From: Cyprinodon diabolis
Lineage: Eukaryota > Chordata > Actinopteri > Cyprinodontiformes > Cyprinodontidae
DNA: 64,000 bases
Assembly (NCBI GenBank): GCA_030533445.1
Contig: CM060075.1
Location: 37,157,719 to 37,221,718 of the forward strand
Reading direction: 5' to 3'
The notes under the pieces are model-generated. The model was not told where the DNA came from and did not search any database. It saw only the letters and a program-made list of their open reading frames with translations. Below are positions 31,561 to 59,310 of the stretch, one piece after another. Numbering within the stretch: position 1 is the first letter of the stretch; every line of letters begins with the position of its first letter. The translations under genes were made by a program, and so were the position numbers.

Positions 31561-34500
31561 AAATGCCTGTTGCGATTTGAGCCTCCGTCTATTGATGTAA
31601 GCAGCGAGAAAATAGAGTCCTGATTGGATAAAATGCAAAAACACATCACTTTCAGTGAGGCTAAACCCTTTTAGGGGGTCTGTGGAGCTAGCATGAAGCT
31701 AGCTGCACCATTCTGATTGGCAAACACAAGGATTTTTGGCTACCTCATGAGTCGTCTTGTGCTGAACTCTTGCCGTGATTTCTGGAGTTTATCCTTTCAG
31801 AGCTCTTCACAAAAGCTTCATTGTTTTAACTGTTGTAATGTATTTTATCTGCTTCAACATTTGTAAATGCAATACATGACGTTTGGATTTAATTAACACC
31901 CCGATTCAGAGAGCAGCAGCAGCCGTCACTATACACTGAAAGAAAAAAAATGGAAAAAAGTAAAAATTATGTTGCTAACAAAAAGAAATGTTGGAACTGT
32001 AACTAATATACAGTTGTATGTTTACATTATCACTGCTTCTTACCTTTATCATGGCTGCACATTAAAAAATAAAAATGTCCTGAGAGCTGTACTGAATTAA
32101 ATTTCTTTTTGTATACACTCTGTGTGTATAAAATGATAATAAACTCTGTCTGAGTCTAAGTCACTGTACTGCTTTATCTCCAAACTCACATTATGGAGCC
32201 ATGGTTTCAAAATGCAAACTAAAATCATTTTGGTCACAGAAAAGTAAATCTGAAAGTATATTGGAATTATTTCTGGCTAAAGTTAATTTTATTTATGCAG
32301 ATTGAATCTTTATCTTTTCTATTTTGATTGCCAAAAATCAGACTACGCTTTAAATTAGATTTTTTATTTTATTTTTTTAAAAATAATATTAGTTTTATCA
32401 GGTCATACAGAAATAAAAACTTGAAGGAAATCAATGTACAAAACAAGTCCCGCCAATTAATTAGCCTCTCATTTTTTTGTTTTTTACTGATTTAAATTTT
32501 ACAAGAAAGTAATCTATCTAGAGTTAAATCTAGCGTTTCAAATAGGTATATGTAGCCACAGTTTACACTGAAATCAAAACCATATTATGTTCAAAAATGT
32601 ATCTAGATGATAAAAGCTGCTTTAACCTTAATTGTTTAAAACTTTGCTTTTCTTAAAGTAATAAAGAAGAAAATTAAACCCCATAAATAATCTAATACAA
32701 GAGAAAGTTTTCTAAGGATGCCTTTATTAAAGAGTCAACAACGTGCGCTAGCCTTCCAGTTCTAGAAAAATAACACAGTCATACATTCATCCATGTGGAA
32801 ATCCATAAAAACAAAGAGAAACAAGGACAGTTTTTTTTTTTATTCTTAAAGCTAAAAATCCCTTTAGGAGGTGAGAGGGGAACCTGAATGATGCCGTGTA
32901 AAGTGTTTAATGCGTATACTGTGTGTGTGGATCTGTGTGATGAATAGACATGCCAAAGTATTTTTTTTTGCAAAAACATATATAAAAAAAAAGGATAAAT
33001 GCAAATCCAAATCATAACGTTCAAGCCTTTGTAAAATGGCTCCCGAAAAATTGAGCAAAGGGGTAAAGTATCTCTGAAGTAAAGAACTGATATTCAGGAG
33101 GATCCCTGCAAGAGTTAATTGAGACTCTTGCTGAAAAAATAATTTAAAGAAATAACAGATATAAAATGTTACAAGGCATGTTCAAAATGCTGAACTGAAA
33201 ACTAACAACAAAAACAAAAATGTTGGAAAGAGAATAGATAAGCAAAGTAAATGAATGGATGAATGAATGGAATAACTAAATGTTTTAATGTTTCTAATCA
33301 AAGAAACTTAAAGAAAAAGCTGTTCTTTATTTTTTTTTGGTTACTAAATAATTTCCTTTGACTCATAATATGGAATGACGTGGATAATTCTGCACATACT
33401 GTGCAGATAATGCTCTGAGATGTAGGCCACTCTCCTTTATTTCTGCTCTCCAAGCTGTAATATCTTTTACAACACACCTAAGATGAGTGGTTCTGTATGA
33501 AAGGACTTTGTAATATACAATGTGGAGTTTCTTGTCAGGTTTTGATTGCAGGAAATTAATTGAGAGGGTCTATAGTAAATTAATGGGTGAAAACTCTCTG
33601 GTTCTTTTCCTAAGTAACAAACTGAGCCTTGACCTTCCATTGGCTTTTATCATTTCATAGCTGGATGTTTTATCAATGCAGAATGCTTAACTTAGCAAGG
33701 GCATGACCAACCAATCATGGTTTATGCATTGTTCAAAGCCTTGCAAACCTGCTATAAGAGCTCAAAATCTCAGGTGAAAAAACTTTCCATACACTAAAAT
33801 AATGTAATGTTGATGACATATGTGTAAAATTAGCTAACTCCCATCTTGTTAATCTGAAAATTGTAACCGATTGCACCTGAAAAGTCACAATTAAACATTG
33901 TCTGTGTGTTCTAGCTGAAATATAATTATAAATAACAGTCTTAAGGATAAAAGAACAGAGAAATGCATCTCTTCCCTGACTTTCTTCTCAATCATCAAGG
34001 AAAAAAATCTAACAGCTAATGTGACTGATCAGAAATTAGTGTCTGTAGTTACTGCTTCACCAGGACTTCCCAGAACCTTTGCACTTGCATCTTTTTTCCC
34101 TTTCAAAAAAAATGTATTGTTGCGATACATCCTCCATCTGATCTTGGTGTTACGGTAACCCTGTTGATGCAGACTGAATCCTTGCCTGGGACTGAATTGG
34201 AAGAACTTTGAGTAATTAGCCTTTGATCGTCATTGTGACGCTACAATATATAAACTTTACAGAAAGTTATGTTGTACTTAATTTGGAAAGTCCTGTTTGG
34301 CAATAGCAACAGGAATAGAATCCGATTCTACATGTCTGGTTCTGCAAATTTTATTTTAAAGTTTTATTCACTTATGCTGGATTTTGCTAATCTGATTCTC
34401 TTGAATGAATTCTACTATTATGTCTTTTGTATGGTTTGCGACATGTATGTATTCAAATTATCGATTCTTAACAGTTTATGCTTTGCTTTGCAGCACAGTT

Positions 34501-36050
34501 TGATAGATCTTCTTAATATAGCAGTAAATGGTGAAATATGCTCATTCAGACTTCGAAAAGACATCCTGCGATGAGTCTAAGCAACGTCTACATTTGGTTG
34601 AAATGTAAAAAAAAGCCATAATTTTCAGATTGTTTAAAAAAGAAGAATCTGAAATTTTCAACAACTATTTCTTGACTAAATCAAGACTATAACAGACCAA
34701 TCAGAATTAGCCAAAAAACAACAACAACAACAAAAAAAAAAACATCTAAATGATGTCTGCTATTTGGGGGGACATCTTACCTTATTGTTTTTTCCACTCA
34801 TTATTTTCCAGGGAAAATTGGTGAGGATTTTGTTTAAAAAAAAATAGTACAAAAATAGCTTTCGGAAATAATAATGGATCTCATAGACCTGACAATCCTG
34901 TCTTTACTAATAACAAAAACTTTATAAGCAATCTCCTCTCCAGTGGAAGCAGAGTATGGGTCTTTGTCCTTAAAGCAGTTCCTGTATTAATGTCTGGTAG
35001 CGCTCCAGGGTATTCCTCAATGAAAAGCTCTTCTTTGGAAAACATACACTGATGAGAGGAGTTACTGCAATATCAACTCTTAATGAAAGCAATATAATCA
35101 GTGGTGCTGAAGTTACAGCCTAACCACAGCCCAGTGTACAGGTTGCTGTCCATACCGGAGCATAAATCTAGTGTGGGATTCCTGTTCCAGAGATCACCGA
35201 GTTATTAAAGCCCTATGCAGCTGCCATGATTTACAGTTCAATCTGCCGCTGATCAGCAAGAGGAGCTAAGTATTATTCTAAATAATTCCTCAGTTGAACT
35301 ATCTTCTCTTATTTGCTACGTCCAAATTTTATCTGAGTGTTTGGACCCTGAGTATTCAACCGTGGTGCTTTTCATGCACATTTCTTCAATAGTTCCCAAC
35401 CTCTGTTTTATTCCCCTGAAGCATCACAGCTACTCTAAACATGTCAGCTAAAATAAATTTAACTGGAATCCTAAAAGACGTCACAAAACAATGCAAGGTG
35501 CAGACAAACGTATCCTAGATGTGCACAGATAGAATCTAAATCACTATGAGTTAGGACTTCTACAGAATCTAATCATGGACTCTGAGTGGATCGATGAGCC
35601 TGTGGCACCCTGTAAAGACCCATGTGGGATCACAAAGACATTGGGTTTACTGATTTCTCATGGGGATTGATTAACCCCAGCACATACTCACATTACATTT
35701 TCCATATATTTAAAACAAAGACTTCAGGAACAGTTTTTTTTTTTTACTTTTTAGCTGAGGGATATCTTAAAAATTGTTCTTACCATAAATTTCTCCAACG
35801 TCCTATAAGAATTATTGGTTCCCATCACAGTGATTGATTAAGGCTGATTGAAAAATGAACCTGATGCAGCACAGTCCTGAACAGAGGGCAGTAAAATGCA
35901 GAGGATCCAGATGTTTTTGTTTATTTTCCATATATTTGACTAGTCCTGCATCAAATGCTCCATATCATAGATATGTTGCCATTGATGCTGTAAAGCTCTT
36001 CAATGCTTCACACAGGAGCCCAATATCCTGCTATCACAATAATAACTTTA
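31561..36050. other. Intergenic, nothing coding recognised
   Basis: At about 32080-32160 the run tgtatacactctgtgtgtat, then aaaatgataataaa, resembles a LINE 3' tail. A related tail occurs near 59150-59200. Otherwise AT-rich, with no gene or complete element seen. Confidence 0.45.
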
Positions 36051-36450
36051 AACACTGCAATAACGGATATAAAATATGTAAAAACTTCTCAAAATTAGCA
36101 TATTTACCTTTAATTTGAAAGGGTTAATAAGATAATCTGCTGATCGAAAGAATGTGCTCTTAGAATGTGATAATTAGATTTTATCCACTTGAAATAAGAT
36201 AGCGGCAGTATTTTATCTTATTTTAAACACATTCTTCTTAATCTGTTGTCTTATTATTCTGCCCAATTCAAGGAAAAATAGACTTATATAAAAAATAGAC
36301 TAATTTTGCTCTTGGAATATGATAATTAGATTTTATCCACTTGAAATAAGATAGCTGAATTATTTTATCCTATTTTAAACACATTTATCTTAATCTGTTG
36401 TCTTATTCTGTCAAATTCAAGGAAAAATAGACTTAAAAAAAGAAATCTAA
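36051..36450. mobile_element. CACTGCAAAAA family copy with internal tandem duplication
   Basis: Starts cactgcaataacgg and has the family phrases ggttaataagataatctgct, ataattagattttatccact and tcaaggaaaaatagactta. The inner part is present twice in tandem (about 36158-36291 and 36309-36434), including gataattagattttatccac in each. The right terminal repeat was not found. Confidence 0.7.
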
Positions 36451-39400
36451 AAAAAAGAAAGAGTTATTTACGTGTAGATGTAATTTCAGTGTGATATTCT
36501 TAAAAAACTGGAAGCCTATTGTGTCATAAACCCCCCTTAAAGACCATCAATCCTTTACGTGAAGTAAAGCTCTGTGCAGCACTCTTAATGAGCAGATCTA
36601 CTATTCAAAAACAAAGATATTTGTTCTCTCTCTCTCTCCAGGATAAAAGACAGGAATTATGTGGGGGGGGGGGGGTTATCAGAGGGCCCTGGCTTGAAAG
36701 TTCTTAAACTTTGTCCACAAACTATCAACTCCTTCTATGGTGGATCACAACTATTGTTTGACAAAACAAGAAGAAATGTAAAGTTTTGCATTACTGTGCA
36801 AATAAAAGCTGCAGTAGGACTTCCCAGGAATACTGCATTCAAGTAGATGAATAAACATAATCTTCTTTATTTGTGTTTGCAACTTAATATATTCCATTGT
36901 CATCTTAGCAGTGGCCTGCCACTGTGCCGTGCCTGGGAAGCATTTTGAGGGCTAGTAGGGACCTAAAGGGGCAATATGGGCAACTTAAACCCCCAAGGGA
37001 AACAGGCCTCCCTGCTCTAAACACAAGGCCACAACTCAGCCAGAAGTATGCAATGTTTGAGCCTGAATGAATTCTGTTCTCGCCTGCTTGAGTAAACAAA
37101 CACATTTCTCTGTTCTTGTGAGGTGAATTAAACATCTGATGCATGTATGTTTTTTCCATTGTTAATTGCAGGTAGTGCTTTTGATTCCTTTTCACTTTTG
37201 TTCTGGTTCATCGGGCAAGAGCCACAAAAAAAAAAAAAAAAAAAAAAATGTTGGTCTGCCTATTAACTTTGTTTCAAATACTTTAAATGTTGCTGAATTT
37301 TGGTTCATCATCCATTTAAAAACTCTACTATTTACATTACTTATCTAGGTAAATAAAAGCTAACCAACTAGCTACATAATGTTAATCCATGAACAAGCAT
37401 TTTATTTTGTTATTACTTCAATAAACTTATAAGTTTCTATAAACAGTAGCATGTTACTGTCTTTTTTAATTATTGCCATGCTTAACATAGAGGGATACAT
37501 CGAATAATCATCCTAGCATAAATGCTTCTGTTTTTAAAATAGTTTTAAACACTGAGCACACAAATCTGGTCGAGAAAAGTGACACCGTGCAAAAACAAAA
37601 CTTCTTTTATGAGTCATGTATTTAACAAGTAGTTTGCAAAATACAGACCACCATGTTTAGGTTTTAAAACAGAAAGGTCTTTAATCTCCCCAAACTTTGT
37701 ATTTATTGACCAATTGACTGTGACTTTATTCAAAAATGTATGTAGGAAGTCAGCAATAGCAAAAGTTGGTGTTACAGAGGCGATGTTTTTCTTTTTTTCA
37801 CTGTTGCTGGGATTTAAAAACCCAAATTACTTGATGACGAATGACTTATGTTTAAAACTAAGGACTCAAATGTTCAGCTGCTGCCTAAAAGCAGCCGGAT
37901 GCGCTTTGGTTTCTGTTACCGCACAGTGGAGCTCTGCGCTTCTGACCGTGACATTACGGGATGCTGAGCGGATAATGGGGTCTCCATGGTTGCAAATGTG
38001 ACATTCTTGGACATTGATTCATTGACATGTTAAAGCTTTTTGACGCCAGGACCGCCGACAGCAAGGTCACAAGGTCCGCCAGAGGGAAAAAATAATGGAT
38101 GCAAAACCTGAATGAAAAAAGACACATGATGTCACTGTTGTAGAGGGAGGACTCCTGAGGATGAAACAAAGGGCACAATATTTGACCAGGAGCTATTCAT
38201 CACACTTGTTGTATGTGTGTGTATGTGTGTGTGCATGTTGTAGGTTAATGTGTTTTTATCTGATCAAACATGCATAATTTCTCTACTTCATTGCCGACAG
38301 CAGTATATTATCCAGAGTAAAAGTTAACAGCCTCTGCTCATGCCAACCATTTGAAGTCGAGGCCTTAATGACTTCAAGATAAGAAGAAAGATGATGAAAT
38401 TCTGATAAAATTTGCCTTTGAAACAGAATTCCCAGACAGACTTAAAGGCTAACTTCCTGTTCCCATTCATGTCCATCCAATTCATTTATTTAGTGATTCC
38501 TTTCTGTTTCCTCTTTTTTTTAAATTCAATTTTACCCATTTTTAAAACAAAACCATCCAAGGTGTTTTCTAAATATCTTTTATCTCCTTTTCTCTTCACT
38601 TAAAATACATTTGCTGTTTACCAAGTTAAAGTGTACTTATTAAGGAAGAGCTGAACGAGAAGCCCGGGTACTGCTGGCAGCTTAAACAGAAGCAAAGACA
38701 GAAACCGGAAAAGACCTTATAATTATTATTATCAGCAGTCTCTTATTATTATATTCTTAATTATTATTACTAGTATAAGTGGTGTTAAGATAAAATAAAG
38801 TTCCTTGGCCCTTGTTGATGCAGAGAGAGAGGTTGCATACTACAACAGTCGAGCACTGCTTCCATGCTGCCCTTCATCCCAGAGATCCAGTTGGACTTAA
38901 ATCCATCAGTCCAGAGGTAAAGGGGGGATCAGTATTGCACTTACAGTAAAAGTATTCTTCTGAATATTCCTTTGCAGGTGAATTGAAGGTTCCATTCACA
39001 TTCAAAAACATTTATATGCAAATTTATTCCGTTAGGGATTCCATGTTTGGTTCCTGGGAAAGAGGCTTTTGAGTTGAAGAAAAAAAAAGCAGTTTCCTCT
39101 CCAGAATGTTGCAGGAGCTCTTTGTAAAACCAGCATTTGTTTGAAATTTCCAGAGTAATGCAGGACTTTTTGTAGCTTTGATAAATAAAATCATTTGTTT
39201 TAATTGGAAAATGTAAATGGAAACAGTTTGTCCTGACTCAGTAAAAACATTTTTCAGTTTTTAATTTACCCCAAATTAAATATGCATTTGTCATCTTATA
39301 ATTAAAAGAGCCACCTGTACTGACAAAATACATCAACCTACAGTATATGGTGTAATCAAGCTTTTTATCCTTCTTAGACAAAGGTCATGAGACAGTTATA

Positions 39401-39889
39401 TATACTCCATCAATGTCACATTGACTTTAGTTATTGAAATATTGGGTCAAGTCCCATTGATTCTTAATTTTTCAAACAGACCAGTTCTCTGTCCTGTCAT
39501 TTGGACCGTGACCTGGATCCATGTTTGTATAATAAGTAATTATTATTATATGTAATAATTAGTACAATTTAGCTGTTCTTGTTAGTGTTTCATCATTCCT
39601 TTCTCTTTCTCATTGTAGTTTCAGTTTAAATAAATAACAGGAGGTATTTAAGTCTTCTCTAACTCTAGCTTAAATGAGATGTGACAGTTTTCTTTTGTAG
39701 TAGATAGCTACCTCAGCAAAATAGGTGAGTTAGGCTTTGTCTGGATGAGCATCAATCACCTATTTGTCCAGGAACCACAAAGCGTTCCTAAAACAGAAAT
39801 GCTTTTGGATCACTACTGAATAAACAATTGAAAATAAGATTTTCTATCATGGATTATTAAAAAATATAGTAAACTATATCCTGTAAAAA
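36451..39889. other. Intergenic, nothing coding recognised
   Basis: Contains homopolymers: G-run at 36662-36674 and A-run at about 37226-37249. A TGTG-rich run lies at about 38212-38235. Open frames have no recognisable domains. Confidence 0.45.
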
Positions 39890-39898
39890 AGTTATAAC

Positions 39899-40248
39899 TC
39901 GTACTCGTCGTCTCCCGCTTTATCCGGAACCGGGTCGCGGGGGCAGCAGACTAAGCAGAGACTCCCAGACTTCCCTCCCCGCAGACACCTCCTCCAGCTC
40001 TGTTGGGGGAAGCCCTAGGCGCTCCCAGGCCAGCCGAGAGACATAGTCTCTCCAGCGTGTCCTGGGTCGTCCCCTGGGCCTCCTCCCGGTGGGACGTGCC
40101 TGGAACACCTCCCGAGGGAGGCGTCCAGGGGGCATCCGAAGAAGATGTCCGAGCCACCTCAACTGACTCCTCTCGATGTGGAGGAGAACCGGCTCTACTC
40201 TGAGCCTCTCCCGAATGACCGAGCTCCTCACCCTATCTCTATATATAT
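39899..40248 (-). mobile_element. 5'-truncated non-LTR retrotransposon (LINE 3' end)
   Basis: The minus strand keeps an open 103-codon frame (39920-40231) with QLRWLGHLLRMPPGRLPREV, then RRPRGRPRTRWRDYVSRLAW. This is the common C-terminus of a fish LINE polyprotein, possibly RTE/Rex3-like; the clade is not certain. A direct repeat agttataac lies directly outside both ends (39890-39898 and 40249-40257). The base composition is much more GC-rich than the flanks. It is 5'-truncated, as usual for LINE insertions. Confidence 0.85.
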
Positions 40249-40257
40249 AGTTATAAC

Positions 40258-41496
40258 ATAATATCTAAAAAGACATTTATATCCTTATCAAAATGTAGAA
40301 CTATAAAATAATATTTATTTGTATTGAATTATTACCTAATTTCCTAGACAATATTATTCTTCTAATCTGTTAATGACATTCATAATTAGTTTGTGATGAT
40401 TTAGTAGAAGATTTTATATTGGAGTCATTAATGTACTTACACTGTCAAAGTGTCCTCTGCTGCATTGACGATGGAAGTACATGCACAGAGCTTTCCAGCT
40501 TCTGACTCACAAAATGGTACCAGAGCCGACACATGACCCAAACTACTGGTTAAGTTTAATTCCTCCATTTTTGATTTTGCTAGAGGACAAAAAATTAATA
40601 TTGAATTTATGGTAGGTTAAATAGCTTCCATTTACTGATGTTGAATTGACATCTACTGATGTAAAATAGTTACCAATCGATTTCTTAGCAGCTGGCAAAC
40701 AAAGAGGCAATTTCATTTATCAACAAGCTAATTAGGTAGGTAGAGAGATGGATACTTACTTAAATGACAATCTGAATCATTTGGTTAGTATTAGATTAGT
40801 TCAGCTAGCGGTTTGTTAGGAATAATTTTAATTCAGTAGCTCCAAACTAATCTCTTCAAATAAAAAAAGTATTTTAAACTGTATTCTACAAAAGTAAGGG
40901 ACAATTTGAAGTTTAAATCTTGCAATAAAGAATTTCTTAGTTAGTGGCGAGAGGTATGACATTAGTTTATAAGCTCAATTTATGAAACCATCCAAGCTAA
41001 TCAAAAACCTGCTATTTATTGACCAACTTGATTACAATGGCTTAGTAAATCACAAATCAATATTACATCACTAATCTACATATATTGTTGAAAATATGCT
41101 AACCTAAATTAGATACTATAATTTTGCAACTTTAGCTGGCTATTCTATGTTGGGTTTTTACTAACTTTGGTCACAGATCCATTGGTCTGAAGCAGGTTAT
41201 TCTCAAAAATCTTGTTGATCAGAGCCCTTAGATAATTAAATCAACAACACTGGACAAAAGCATTTCCCATGTCACCTGAAAAATCCCTACTTTGCATCAA
41301 ACTGAATCCATAAACATCTGCTATATTGGATCCTTCTTCCAATCACAGCTGGGAAGGTTAAAGCTCACATAAATCCAGAATTAATCATGCAGAGATCCAA
41401 AAACTCCATAGGGTCCATGCTCCTCTCTCTCTGTATCGTGCCATCTTTGTATGTATTCAGCAAATAGCCAAACAAAAAAACAGTTTCAGCAATTTC
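40258..41496 (-). other. Region downstream of trpc5; probable 3' UTR and flank
   Basis: AT-rich DNA after the trpc5 stop. A minus-strand AATAAA (tttatt at 41015-41020) lies about 480 bp past the stop and is a candidate polyadenylation signal. No other gene. Confidence 0.4.
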
Positions 41497-57561
<16,065 letters not shown>

Positions 57562-59059
57562 CTGGAGGTACACACAATTATTTTACAACTGTGAATGTGT
57601 TTATCTTTACGTGAAAAGGAGTCCTTTTCAACTTGAAACATTTATACTTATTGATAAGAGAGGAAATAAAGCTTTTCACATATATTTTTTACATATATAT
57701 AAATATATTTTTAAATATATTTTTACACATTCTCCTGTCCAAGTAGTTGAAAAATGAATTCCCTTACTTACTAATTTTTTTTCCAAAATTCTAGAAAAAC
57801 CGCAGAGATCACAAACATTATGCATATTACTTTTTTGTTTTTTAAACAGTCCAAAATGTTCTCACTTTATACAATAATATTCAAAATGACAATAAGACTG
57901 TTCCGCTGGTGCAGCCCTCAGTCTGTTTCGTAGGATCATGTTCTGCTAGACATACAATGAAAAATTCTTTAGCTGGATTTTAGTCAACAGAAATAACAGA
58001 TGATAAAACAAGAAGCAAATCATTTCCCGACACCAAGAGTTTACAGCCACATTGGGGACAGCAACCCCTGTACATAATGCGGCTGCTTTACTTGCTGAAA
58101 AGTACAGCACTGCAAAGTGCACTCTAAAACACATCATTCAGTTTAATAAAATATTTCAACTAAATTCTTATCAACTGGTTGTTTATACCCACTTAAAGAA
58201 GCATTGTGAATTATTGCATAAAAACATGCATAATAACTCTACATATTTGGAAAACAGTAAAGTATTTTAGGGTGGTGGAGTTTTGTGCTAATCATTGTAA
58301 CCTTATTGGGTGACTTTTTAGCAATCGGTTGGCCAGACAACGCTATGTGTGAGGTTGCTGCTATAAATAATGGATTTATTGAAGTGAATATCTGTAATCA
58401 TCTTTTTTACTTGATAAGTACTTAGCCATTGTTTTACTCATGTTTAGGGCTCAGGTGTTATGAGTTATGGAAGTTGTAAAATAAAAAAGACAATGGTATA
58501 TCTTTCATATTGAATGACATAAGAGCATAATATTTAAGCTTGAGATACCTGAAGGATATTTCGGGATACAAACAGGAAGCTTCCCAATAAAATGATGGTT
58601 TACTTATTTTTCAACTGTACCAAACTTGGTTATATTAATTTCATTAAAATAAGCTCATACAATAAAGTCTTGAGTGCGCTACAGAGGTTTATCTTGAGTA
58701 AACAAAACATTAAACTTAAAAAAAGTTGAAGGCAATGGATTTCCAAGATTCTTGCAGTTAACAGATTTAAGAGTGTGGGGCCACACAGGTTATTTTTTAA
58801 TAACCAGTGACACGCTGAAAATGAGAAGGAGGAAAAGGTTCGTGATGTGCAAAAGGGGATACATAAAAAAAAAGAGGAACATTTTTGTAACACTTCATGA
58901 AGTACGGAAAGTCAACGTCACTTAACTGTGAAATATACAGTTATATGAATAAATAAAATACTTTAAAAAAGTTTCCCTTAAACTTTTATGGAGCATTCCT
59001 GATGAGAGATCAGGTCCAAGTATTGAGGTATACATATATATATTGTTTTTATTAAATGA
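57562..59059. other. trpc5 intron upstream of the pore exon
   Basis: AT-rich intron sequence. I looked for the next upstream TRPC5 exon (expected to encode a conserved CKGIRCE segment) on the minus strand and found none. Confidence 0.5.
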
Positions 59060-59310
59060 CAAATGGCCTGTACTAATAAAGCCATTTTCAAGTCAGAAGA
59101 CTTGACCAAAGCTCATTTACTGTCTTAAAGCTGTACAAAACGAAACTTCATTTTGTATACACTATACGTATAAAAAATGACAATAGAAGTTCTCTAAGTA
59201 TCTCTAAGTCAAAGTGCTTTACACTTCATTCAGTCATTCACCCACACATTCACACTGATGATGGCAGCTACGTTGTGGCCAAAGCTGCTCCGTGGCTCAC
59301 TGACAGAAAC
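59060..59310 (-). mobile_element. SINE-like repeat, inverted copy interrupted by a LINE tail
   Basis: The minus strand matches the repeat at 8424-8716 (tgccatcatcagtgtga, gtgaatgactgaatg, gtgtaaagcactttga, and near the end gacttgaaaatgg and tacaggccattt). Its middle is broken by about 90 bp (59115-59205) with ttttgtatacac and tgacaatagaagttct, which look like a LINE 3' tail. tctctaag occurs next to the break on one side and once more nearby. Confidence 0.65.
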
